From positions 1 through 64,000 of the forward strand of contig NZ_VEIO01000005.1 of the NCBI RefSeq assembly GCF_007680605.1: DNA of 64,000 bases, given 5' to 3'. This stretch comes from Paenibacillus xylanexedens (lineage in GTDB: Bacteria > Bacillota > Bacilli > Paenibacillales > Paenibacillaceae). This document shows, in pieces, positions 19,401 through 25,925 of the stretch (positions are counted from its first letter, which is position 1; each line of letters opens with the position of its first letter). Position numbers and translations under genes: made by a program. The notes below the pieces were generated by a model. It searched no databases and was not told the DNA's origin. It saw nothing but the letters and a program-made list of their open reading frames with translations.

Positions 19401-19622
19401 CAAGATAAAACAGGTGAAAATTCAACCGATGAAGCTTCACCAGAGGGCCAGACTAAAACTGACACTAAGGAACCGTTAACCTTGGTAGAAGCGGATCGCT
19501 TGTACCCCTACGGAATGCAGATCTCGATCCCGGACAATATCAATCCCGAGCATGTTGTGAGCATCCAGCAAGGTGCGGAAGGCTCGGAGATCACGATTAA
19601 CCTGATGCAGAAGCCAAGTTGA
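16422..19622 (+). CDS. GTPase-associated protein 1-like membrane protein
   Basis: The 1066-residue protein starts with a domain (about 10-260) like the N-terminal region of GTPase-associated protein 1 families (QQMYTRERRGVFRTTEGFDT and a following YCVYDAP). A long helical middle region follows. A single transmembrane helix at about 824-845 (WLGLLLLFLILGVAGGTYAL) comes after a basic stop-transfer sequence (RKKTRW). The roughly 220-residue outer part has a beta-like domain interrupted by a Thr-Asp repeat tract. The large N-terminal part would be cytoplasmic and could regulate the GTPase encoded just before it. The ATGA overlap with that gene supports a paired function. A terminator follows at about 19685. 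Confidence 0.85.
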   Translation: MMRSANTPPIEQQMYTRERRGVFRTTEGFDTVAASPGLDPSFIKKVLHPYCVYDAPAELTGRSEKDESKYPASMHLLHLESGETILGQNVYQAADFTGLRSAFFAHNYVLSPASSEEYMKRGDWLDAVFATSYDIEQGTELPALTALPVATEGGAGLGTELHGGNFDLNASPSQVLSALKMDETLFKRMLYAVMQSVAARRKVYIALDVPAEEVTAGAKALLRLLYKALPYAFRRQLGFMTFAKEPQAKKGIHVQFVERGTLRPKDRNTEKDFTFDLVSGRVTHADASVAKLPYAEFAWFLMQDQARSAEFYAFADEMLAGMEPGREFSIEAYGELSVFYSLEQGVEDLYLNNKHEVLSGLLTYLKPEGGLHERSRLNELFLTLLSRELDSVRRENVPEEAVASRIGEYFRVAAPVVKARIVDYFIYAVNNARAQKRMRAVQELYTILDRDAQLNQAFFDKVLGNASLTKLLFEPYLDNQLKRTETAAGVIELIQRWVTAHPSAIQSAFLVEKSCTELRERLCSALNPVQSANEALQRVSVLDLISENGAMEPEITGHIGQTEIFADSEQQATTAHSSGKPTASSRRGQQAAYQEALTKLADKIAYVINLFMIQDLNLERVNREQLLQIDILQHEHEVRDWAVRQGSDVVARTNMMLAARAWLSGDGNAEEGMDSLSLAERDELQRWTRRWLAAELRNQPGTPAYEALSLAFYRGGSGSNRLDYSGLIEFARIHMGHPEEIYTFFEWSGAQRMFVRGSNAHKGYADAIILYFKTHDREAFRPKSAFKPYYAKAGKALKPVYDRAKSELASPFMRMLTGRKKTRWLGLLLLFLILGVAGGTYALMNPSSEPETQPPTDREPVVATNPEEKPADYIAYIVAENRQEGAKSSAQLVIRFRSETGGIPFEKGKLQLRMDDGSTKELDVTDQWESLDRGEASGTDTDTNTDTDTDTDTDTDTDAGQGSADSTSDADKDAQSEVGNASSGTTNESPEQSQDKTGENSTDEASPEGQTKTDTKEPLTLVEADRLYPYGMQISIPDNINPEHVVSIQQGAEGSEITINLMQKPS
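19238..19297 (+). repeat. Hexanucleotide tract coding for (Thr-Asp)n
   Basis: About ten units of ACAGAT and near variants run in frame within the GAP1-like gene. They encode an alternating Thr-Asp stretch in the external linker. Changes in unit number would keep the reading frame, so linker length could vary between strains. Confidence 0.85.
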
Positions 19623-19684
19623 ATTTGTGTAGCAGGCACCATGTGAATCGGAACAGGCAAGGAACTTTAAAGTAAGATTTGAGA

Positions 19685-19722
19685 GATGATTCTGAAACGG
19701 AGGTTTCAGGGTCATCTTTTTT
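19685..19722 (+). terminator. Terminator of the tubulin/GTPase gene series
   Basis: The hairpin GATGATTCTGAAAC / GTTTCAGGGTCATC is followed by seven T. It lies about 60 bases after the last gene of the series. Confidence 0.85.
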
Positions 19723-19944
19723 TAGTAACAATTATCGTTTCTAGATGAAGTATGCTGATGAAATCTTTTTGTTCACAAATTAGACATATATCGGTTGATT
19801 CAAATTAAGGCCATGAGGCGAGTGGTGAAAAATAGCACGGAATCATTGAGAAATGATCTCATATAATAAGCGTCATGGTAGCCATTGAGATACTTAATTT
19901 GAGCAAAAAATGCCTTATATCATCAAAAAAATTGGGTTTTTCGG

Positions 19945-19974
19945 TTGACAAGTGATAATGATTATCAGTATCTT
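19945..19974 (+). promoter_or_regulatory. Fur box inside a sigma-A promoter
   Basis: A perfect Bacillus-type Fur site, TGATAATGATTATCA (19953-19967), lies directly after a consensus -35 (TTGACA, 19945-19950) and before a weak -10 (TATCTT, 19969-19974). Iron-loaded Fur here would block the promoter, so the downstream ATPase and reductase should be induced by iron starvation. The rest of the 495-base gap (19623-20117) holds only the terminator and AT-rich sequence. Confidence 0.85.
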
Positions 19975-20117
19975 TAGTGTAGCAGATTAAACAGTTTCTT
20001 TAAAAAGGTTAAAGCGTCGGAAAATTTAGAAGTGTTGAATCAGTATATAATTTCAATTTCGTTGTCGTTATGATAGCCGGAAATACATACCGGGATTAAT
20101 GAGAGAGGGATGATCGC

Positions 20118-21002
20118 ATGTTTCGTCTGGAGACGTCCAAGCTGGATATCGCTTATGAGGAAAGACTTATTGTTGAGGATCTGAACATTCAGATTCCCCA
20201 AGGGAAAATTACCGCACTTGTGGGAGCCAACGGTTCGGGGAAATCAACGATACTGAAAACGATGGCACGTATTATGTCTCCGAAGGCAGGTAGCGTGTTA
20301 CTCGACGGCAAATCCATCCATAAGCAGTCCACTCGTGAAGTTGCCAAGCAGCTTGCGATTCTGCCTCAGAATCCTACAGCACCGGAAGGGCTGACCGTTA
20401 CAGAACTGGTTTCCTATGGTCGCTTCCCTTATCAAAAAGGATTCGGCTCCATGCGTGCAGAAGACAAACGCATGATTGAGTGGGCGATCGAAGTGACTGG
20501 CATGACGGAGTTCCATGACCGTCCGATCGATCAGTTGTCCGGCGGACAACGTCAACGTGCCTGGATCGCTATGGCACTTGCACAGGAAACAGACATTCTG
20601 TTCCTGGACGAGCCGACAACCTTCCTCGATATGGCTCACCAGCTCGAAGTATTACAGTTGCTGGAGCATCTGAATGCAACCGCTAATCGTACCATTGTGA
20701 TGGTCGTCCATGACCTGAATCACGCATCACGGTATGCACAGCACATGATCGGCATCAAGCAGGGTAAAGCCATTGCTGAAGGTTCTCCAGTAGAAGTCAT
20801 GACTTCGGATGTACTGCGTGAAGTATTTAACATTGAAGCCGACATCGTTATGGACCCGCGCTCCAATGTACCGCTTTGCTTGCCATATGCGCTCGCTGGC
20901 GAACGTCCGAAACCAGTTGCCCCTGAAACCAAGGTAGTGAACAGTGCGATGGTTCATGCTGCAGGTCGCACGGAACATCGAGTGCAAGCAACAGGCAGTT
21001 AA
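20118..21002 (+). CDS. Iron-siderophore ABC transporter ATP-binding protein
   Basis: This 294-residue ATPase is of the FecE/FhuC/YusV type. It shows Walker A GANGSGKST (36-44), the signature LSGGQRQR (about 140-147), Walker B ILFLDEPTT and the switch histidine in VVHDLNH. It would power ferric-siderophore import at the inner face of the membrane. No permease gene is adjacent, so it probably serves permeases and binding proteins encoded elsewhere, as YusV does in Bacillus subtilis. A candidate partner is the binding lipoprotein at 30689-31684. AGAGAGGG precedes the ATG. A perfect Fur box lies in its promoter. The C-terminal extension of about 40 residues after the ATPase fold has no known motif. 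Confidence 0.93.
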   Translation: MFRLETSKLDIAYEERLIVEDLNIQIPQGKITALVGANGSGKSTILKTMARIMSPKAGSVLLDGKSIHKQSTREVAKQLAILPQNPTAPEGLTVTELVSYGRFPYQKGFGSMRAEDKRMIEWAIEVTGMTEFHDRPIDQLSGGQRQRAWIAMALAQETDILFLDEPTTFLDMAHQLEVLQLLEHLNATANRTIVMVVHDLNHASRYAQHMIGIKQGKAIAEGSPVEVMTSDVLREVFNIEADIVMDPRSNVPLCLPYALAGERPKPVAPETKVVNSAMVHAAGRTEHRVQATGS

Positions 21003-21103
21003 AATAAACGAGCTGGATCGGATGTGCGATCCTGAATTATAGAAATGAAGCCGCTGTGCGCTGTTAGCACGCGGCTCATTCGCATTCACAGGAGGTTTCA
21101 TTA

Positions 21104-21922
21104 ATGAGCGCAATCAATTACACCTGGCTTGAACAATATGCACGTATTTCGACTAAACCTGCGTTGAATCCTATATACGATAAACATTTGGCTTCGTTAA
21201 GGGACGCAGAGCAGGCAAGAGATATGCTGACAGCTTACAACGAACATTTACGAGCAGATAGCTTGCAGACCGCAGCGGTATATTTCATGCATTCTGTTCG
21301 TGGACTGCTGTTAGGCATTCACTATATAAACGCGATGTGTGACTCGTTGCTGGATCTCTCACTGGATAATATCCAATTACAACTTATCGTAAAAGATGGG
21401 TACCCGGCATTTCATTTCCAACTGCTAGATGACGCTGAAAAGCCTCATCCAGCGCCTCCCGCCAACGACGAGCCTAACTCAGTCTTAGCTTCTACATCTG
21501 CGCGTAAGGCGATGCTCACAGCTTATTACGGAGAACAGCTTCTGCCATTAATTGAAGGGGTGGCACTGGCTGGTGGGGCGAATACAGGCCAGATGTGGGC
21601 ACAGCTTGCGTCGATCCTGAGATGGTTCAAAACGTTGGCTGTCCAGATGGAGATTACAGATCAGGAGCGAGAAGCTGTTATTCAAGGGTATGAGCATGTG
21701 ATTACGATGCCACCGGAAGTTATGGGATTACGTAAAAATCTGTTGAAATTCAAGCCGGTAGAGATCGACAGCCCGTATCAACCGGGAGAGAAGGTGTTAA
21801 TGAAGTCAACATGCTGCCTGTATTATAAGGTGGATGGAGGCCAGGATTATTGTTACACCTGTCCCAAACTGAGCAAAGCCGAGCGGCAAACACGATATGA
21901 GGCAATTGCAGCTTCCCGGTAA
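21104..21922 (+). CDS. FhuF-like ferric-siderophore reductase
   Basis: The 272-residue protein ends with a four-cysteine motif, CC at about 237-238 then C250 and C253 (STCCLYY ... YCYTCPK). This matches the [2Fe-2S] motif of FhuF-type reductases, with one extra residue between the second and third cysteines compared with FhuF. The N-terminal part is the helical domain shared with IucA/IucC C-terminal regions. It would reduce iron(III) in imported siderophores so that iron is released in the cytoplasm. A strong AGGAGG lies before the ATG. It follows the Fur-controlled ATPase by about 100 bases with a GC-rich spacer and is likely in the same transcript. Confidence 0.88.
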   Translation: MSAINYTWLEQYARISTKPALNPIYDKHLASLRDAEQARDMLTAYNEHLRADSLQTAAVYFMHSVRGLLLGIHYINAMCDSLLDLSLDNIQLQLIVKDGYPAFHFQLLDDAEKPHPAPPANDEPNSVLASTSARKAMLTAYYGEQLLPLIEGVALAGGANTGQMWAQLASILRWFKTLAVQMEITDQEREAVIQGYEHVITMPPEVMGLRKNLLKFKPVEIDSPYQPGEKVLMKSTCCLYYKVDGGQDYCYTCPKLSKAERQTRYEAIAASR

Positions 21923-21987
21923 ATTTGAAGTTCATACTCGAACACGTTTATAATTGGGATACTACGATTTCATAGGAGGAATTAGCA

Positions 21988-22467
21988 ATGTCCGTATATT
22001 CGTACAAGGCGGTAACTACCGCAAATCAGGAAGTGCCGCTGGATATGTATCAAGGCAAGGTGCTCGTTATTGCAAATACAGCGAGTAAATGTGGATTGAC
22101 TCCGCAATACGGTGAATTGCAGAAGCTCTATGACCGTTATCGTGATCAAGGTCTCGTCGTGCTTGGTTTTCCTTGTAACCAATTCGGTGGGCAGGAGCCA
22201 GGGACAAGTGAAGAAGCGGAATCCTTTTGCCAGATTAACTACGGCGTGAATTTCCCGGTCTTTGCAAAAGTAGATGTGAACGGAGAAGAGGCTCATCCCC
22301 TCTTTCAATATTTGAAAGAACAACAGCCCGGCTCAGGTGAAACCAACGATATTCAATGGAACTTTACCAAGTTCCTCGTGAACCGCGAGGGTGAAGTTGT
22401 TGGCCGCGTTGAACCGAAAGAGACACCAGAGTCCATGGGTGCTGCGATTGAGCAATTGCTTGGTTAA
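21988..22467 (+). CDS. gpx: Glutathione peroxidase-family thiol peroxidase
   Basis: The 159-residue enzyme reduces hydrogen peroxide or organic peroxides in the cytoplasm. It is the cysteine (not selenocysteine) form. The catalytic tetrad is visible as C35 (NTASKCG), Q69 (FGGQEP), W124 and N125 (WNFTKF). The resolving-type cysteine C63 lies in the FPCNQF motif. In Firmicutes such enzymes generally use thioredoxin or bacillithiol rather than glutathione. AGGAGG precedes the ATG, and a terminator follows. It lies 65 bases after the reductase gene; cotranscription with the iron genes is possible. Confidence 0.95.
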   Translation: MSVYSYKAVTTANQEVPLDMYQGKVLVIANTASKCGLTPQYGELQKLYDRYRDQGLVVLGFPCNQFGGQEPGTSEEAESFCQINYGVNFPVFAKVDVNGEEAHPLFQYLKEQQPGSGETNDIQWNFTKFLVNREGEVVGRVEPKETPESMGAAIEQLLG

Positions 22468-22502
22468 TGTGCTATATCTGTAAGGAAAACGTCTGATGAC
22501 GA

Positions 22503-22543
22503 GAAGCCTGACCTGCTATTTTTGCAGAGTCAGGCTTTTTCTT
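22503..22543 (+). terminator. Terminator after glutathione peroxidase
   Basis: The stem AAGCCTGAC / GTCAGGCTT is followed by TTTCTT, starting about 35 bases after the stop codon. Confidence 0.85.
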
Positions 22544-22769
22544 ATTGTCTAAAGCGTTGTATTCATCCTTACATTATGTTCGACACCGCGTTGAAACGGA
22601 TTTTGAATGATTTGGAGAGCATAAGCAATATCTAACTCGGAGAAACTGTAAAGAGTGAAAATTAGATTGAGTCAGGGACAATAACGCATTAAATCACAGC
22701 AAACTGAGGGCGGAACTCGAATTTGGCACATGTTTTATAAGGAAAGCGACATTTATTTTGCAAAACCTA

Positions 22770-22859
22770 TTGCAATGTGAAAAATATCACATTATAATGA
22801 GTGTATAAAGTGAAATAAATCACATGTGATCCATCGAATTAGTAGTGAATTATTTCACA
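22770..22859 (+). promoter_or_regulatory. nox promoter with three Rex/Fnr-like palindromes
   Basis: TTGCAA (22770-22775) and TATAAT (22793-22798) form a promoter with a 17-base spacer. The spacer is filled by TGTGAAAAATATCACA (22776-22791). Two related palindromes follow: AGTGAAATAAATCACA (22809-22824) and AGTGAATTATTTCACA (22844-22859). All fit TGTGA-N6-TCACA, the Fnr/CRP core. The third, extended to TAGTGAATTATTTCACAA, is one base from the Rex site. A site within the spacer implies repression, which favours Rex (NADH sensing). The sequence at 22560-22765 shows nothing else. Confidence 0.75.
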
Positions 22860-22914
22860 ACTATAATTACGTTAATTAACTCATTATTTTATATACTCCA
22901 AGGAGGAACTACTT

Positions 22915-24276
22915 ATGAAAATCGCAGTCATCGGATGTACACACGCAGGAACAGCAGCTATCGTAAATACCGCCAAATTATACCCGGATGCCACCATTAC
23001 CGTATATGAACGCAATGATAATATCTCTTTCCTGTCATGTGGTATTGCGCTCTACGTAGGTGGAGTGGTAAAAGACCCTGACGGCCTGTTCTACTCTTCG
23101 CCAAATCAATTGGCGGATCTCGGAGTTGTGACGAAGATGCTTCACGAAGTTACAGCAGTGGATGCCAAAGGCCACACCTTGCGGGCTAAAAATCTGCAAA
23201 CCGGGGAAGAATTTGAAGATACATTTGATAAACTGATCGTGACTACAGGTTCATGGCCTGTTGTACCGAAGCTGGAAGGCATCGAGATGGATAACATCCT
23301 GCTTTGCAAAAACTACAATCACTCCAACACCATTATCGAAAAAGCGAAAGATGCGAAACGCGTTACTGTAGTGGGTGCAGGTTACATCGGTGTGGAACTG
23401 GTCGAGGCATTCCAGATGAACGGTAAAGAAGTGACGCTGATCGACAGCGTGGATCGTATTTTGAATAAATACCTTGATCCTGAATTTACCGATGGAATTG
23501 AAGATACGCTCAAGAATAAAGGCATTGAATTAGCACTTGGTCAAACGGTACAGAAATTTACGGGCGAGAACGGCAAGGTAACCAAAGTCATCACATCCAA
23601 AGGGGAATTCGAAACGGACTTGGTTATTCTCTGCATCGGATTCCGTCCGAATACGGAGCTGCTGAAAGGCCAAGTGGATATGTTGCCGAACGGTGCAATC
23701 ATCGTCGATAAATACATGCAAACCAGTCAACAAGATGTCTTTGCTGCAGGTGACAGCTGTGCGATCCACTACAATCCGACCGGCAAAGCCGCTTACATTC
23801 CACTGGCAACAAACGCCGTGCGGATGGGTACACTCGTAGCGAGAAACCTGGTTCGTCCAACAACGCCTTATATGGGAACACAGGGCACGTCGGGCATCAA
23901 AATTTATGAGCAAAATATTGCAGGAACAGGAATGACCGAAATGTCTGCTAAAGAAGAGGGACTTGTTGTCGAGTCGGTTGTTCTGGAAGACAGCTACCGT
24001 CCTGAATTCATGCCAACGGCTGAGAAACTGCTGCTTAAAGTGGTCTACGAACAAGCGACTCGCCGGATTGTCGGTGCACAGGTGATGTCACAAGTCGATC
24101 TGACGCAGTCGATCAATACGATCTCCGTTTGCATTCAGAACAACATGACGGTGGATGAGCTGGCGTTTATCGACTTCTTCTTCCAACCGCACTACAACAA
24201 ACCTTGGAACTTCCTGAACACAGCAGGCCTGCAAGCCCTGCCTCCGGTAGAGGTTAAAGCGCCGGCACTGGTATAA
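22915..24276 (+). CDS. nox: NADH oxidase, FAD-dependent (Nox / CoA-disulfide reductase family)
   Basis: The 453-residue flavoprotein is of the NADH oxidase / CoA-disulfide reductase group. The FAD-binding start is MKIAVIGCTHAG (a GxxxxG variant). The redox-active cysteine is C42 in SFLSCGI, the NAD-binding motif is VVGAGYIGVELVEA, and a second FAD motif is VFAAGDSCA. The C-terminal dimerisation domain is present. It most likely reduces oxygen to water with NADH and so restores NAD+; CoA-disulfide reductase activity is the alternative. AGGAGG lies before the ATG. Three Rex/Fnr-type sites in front of it fit NADH- or oxygen-responsive control. It is followed by a terminator and then the formate channel gene. 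Confidence 0.93.
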   Translation: MKIAVIGCTHAGTAAIVNTAKLYPDATITVYERNDNISFLSCGIALYVGGVVKDPDGLFYSSPNQLADLGVVTKMLHEVTAVDAKGHTLRAKNLQTGEEFEDTFDKLIVTTGSWPVVPKLEGIEMDNILLCKNYNHSNTIIEKAKDAKRVTVVGAGYIGVELVEAFQMNGKEVTLIDSVDRILNKYLDPEFTDGIEDTLKNKGIELALGQTVQKFTGENGKVTKVITSKGEFETDLVILCIGFRPNTELLKGQVDMLPNGAIIVDKYMQTSQQDVFAAGDSCAIHYNPTGKAAYIPLATNAVRMGTLVARNLVRPTTPYMGTQGTSGIKIYEQNIAGTGMTEMSAKEEGLVVESVVLEDSYRPEFMPTAEKLLLKVVYEQATRRIVGAQVMSQVDLTQSINTISVCIQNNMTVDELAFIDFFFQPHYNKPWNFLNTAGLQALPPVEVKAPALV

Positions 24277-24353
24277 AACGGTGAGGTGAATCATCTACAA
24301 TGTAAACTGCTAGCAACGATATAGAAATCGGGCACATCATAAAATATCAGAAA

Positions 24354-24396
24354 CGGAAGGAGGCTGGCGAGCATATCGTCAGTCTTCTTTTTTGTC
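24354..24396 (+). terminator. Terminator after nox
   Basis: The hairpin GGCTGGCGA / TCGTCAGTC, extended by GAAG / CTTC, is followed by six T. Confidence 0.75.
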
Positions 24397-24433
24397 GTCT
24401 AAGTGAAAAAATGGATCATCTTCTTAGATTGTT

Positions 24434-24451
24434 TTGTGATTATTTGCACAA
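24434..24451 (+). promoter_or_regulatory. Rex/Fnr-like operator before the formate channel
   Basis: TTGTGATTATTTGCACAA is an imperfect palindrome one base from the TTGTGA-N6-TCACAA form seen before nox. A possible -10 (TACAAT) lies at 24472-24477. It suggests that the channel and nox answer to the same regulator. Confidence 0.6.
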
Positions 24452-24537
24452 AGTTTTGGGCAGGGTCGAGATACAATAAAACCATAGAGGAATTCAATGA
24501 TCTGCGAACGGCTTGAAGATAAAGGAGAGGATGACAT

Positions 24538-25395
24538 ATGGCGACAAAAACGCCTTTAGAGGTTGCACAATATACGGCACAGGCTGGTGTTAAGAAAGCA
24601 CAGAATCCGGTTTCTTCTGTGCTGATTCTTGGTTTCCTGGCGGGAGCCTTTATCGCGCTTGGGTTTCTGCTGGATATTCGCGTAATCGCATCTGCACCAC
24701 CGGAGTGGGGGAGCATTGCGACATTCATCGGAGCGGCGGTGTTCCCGGTAGGTCTGATTCTGGTCTTGATTGGCGGCGGAGAACTGTTGACGGGTAATAT
24801 GATGGCTGTACCGCTTGCTGCAATCACACGTAAAATCTCTCCAGTCACGATGCTAAAGAACCTGCTACTTGTGACGGTGGGTAACCTGCTTGGTGCCCTG
24901 TTTGTGGCATTTTTCTTCGGTCATGTCCTTGGGCTTACCGCAGATGGTGTATACCTGACCAAAGTGGTCGATATGGCAGGACATAAATTGCATGATAGCT
25001 TCCTGCAGGCTTTTATCTCGGGCATAGGCTGCAACTGGCTGGTGGCGCTAGCTGTCTGGCTGTCTTATGCAGCCGATACGATGGGCGGTAAAATTCTGGG
25101 CATTTGGTTTCCAACGATGGCGTTTGTGGCGATCGGCTTTCAGCACGTTGTGGCCAACATGTTTCTGATTCCGGCGGCGATCTTTGAGGGGCATTATTCC
25201 TGGGGTCAGTATGTCATGAATTTCATCCCAGTGTGGCTGGGTAATCTGACGGGTGGAGCGTTGTTCGTAGCGGCTGCATATTGGATGGTCTATCTGCGTA
25301 AAACAGAGCCGGCGGTCAAGCCGGATACGGTTGTCCCTGCTAAAGTGTCTCCTGTAGAAGCAGAAAGCAGAGCGATGTGGAGTAAACAGGCGTAA
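24538..25395 (+). CDS. Formate/nitrite transporter (FNT) family channel
   Basis: The 285-residue membrane protein has six predicted helices and the features of FNT channels. These are the N-terminal amphipathic start (TPLEVAQYTAQAGVKKAQNP), the GGGELLTGNMM loop, and the second-half GIGCNWLVALAVWL and GFQHVVANMF motifs. It would form a pentamer in the membrane and conduct formate or nitrite together with protons. Formate is favoured by context: a redox-controlled NADH oxidase before it and a molybdopterin oxidoreductase after it. AAGGAGAGG precedes the ATG. A Rex/Fnr-like site lies about 90 bases upstream and a terminator about 180 bases downstream. Confidence 0.93.
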   Translation: MATKTPLEVAQYTAQAGVKKAQNPVSSVLILGFLAGAFIALGFLLDIRVIASAPPEWGSIATFIGAAVFPVGLILVLIGGGELLTGNMMAVPLAAITRKISPVTMLKNLLLVTVGNLLGALFVAFFFGHVLGLTADGVYLTKVVDMAGHKLHDSFLQAFISGIGCNWLVALAVWLSYAADTMGGKILGIWFPTMAFVAIGFQHVVANMFLIPAAIFEGHYSWGQYVMNFIPVWLGNLTGGALFVAAAYWMVYLRKTEPAVKPDTVVPAKVSPVEAESRAMWSKQA

Positions 25396-25573
25396 CAGAT
25401 GACAGAGTCGACACTTAGGAGCATCGTGTTTGTAAACATAAATAGTCAGAAGCTAAGAAAATAAACCGGCTTGTGAAATTAAGTTGGGGTACGGGGAGTT
25501 ATCAGATAAGAATACGGAATAACGAAGTGAGATGGTGCATCTTATCGCTTCACGACAAGGTTGATCGTGGGGA

Positions 25574-25598
25574 GATGAGATAGGGTCATCTTTTTTTT
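25574..25598 (+). terminator. Terminator of the formate channel gene
   Basis: A short stem GATGA / TCATC is followed by eight T. A larger CGAAG-type stem lies just upstream (25521-25556). Confidence 0.65.
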
Positions 25599-25608
25599 GC
25601 CCAAAATT

Positions 25609-25659
25609 AAATTCGCCATGACAAGGTTCGGGGGAACGAAACCTGAGCATGGCGAATTT
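25609..25659. repeat. Long imperfect stem-loop
   Basis: AAATTCGCCATG (25609-25620) pairs with CATGGCGAATTT (25648-25659). The loop has its own inner pairing (AGGTT / AACCT). No T-run follows on the plus strand. It could be an RNA structure or a small inverted-repeat element. Confidence 0.6.
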
Positions 25660-25925
25660 CGGGAGTGGTCCATGATATGGCATGAGGAGGAAGTGGGGAA
25701 ACACCAGCCTAATGCCTTGTTCTTAATTTACCCTTGGATTCAGAGAATGAATCATAGGCAGAAAACTTTTTTCGAAATTAAAATTTTTGAATGAAATGAC
25801 CAGTTTGCACACATAACATGCTACCCAGCAATGATGAAGATTTGGCCGATTCGTTCTGTTCTCTTTACGTTATAACCCTGAACGGGATATGATATAGGGA
25901 TAGCTATTCAAAGAGGGGGAGCCCA

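Larger units (their letters stand above)
25396..25925. other. Intergenic region with terminator and long stem-loop
   Basis: This 530-base stretch carries a short terminator (25574-25598), then a longer imperfect stem-loop (25609-25659). After it comes AT-rich sequence up to the promoter of the molybdopterin oxidoreductase gene, where TATGAT near 25889 could be its -10. A frame at 25597-25794 runs straight through the stem-loop and has no ribosome binding site, so I do not call it a gene. Confidence 0.5.

Noticed and set aside
25597..25794. 65-residue frame before the molybdopterin gene
   Set aside because: It spans a stem-loop directly after a terminator and has no ribosome binding site.
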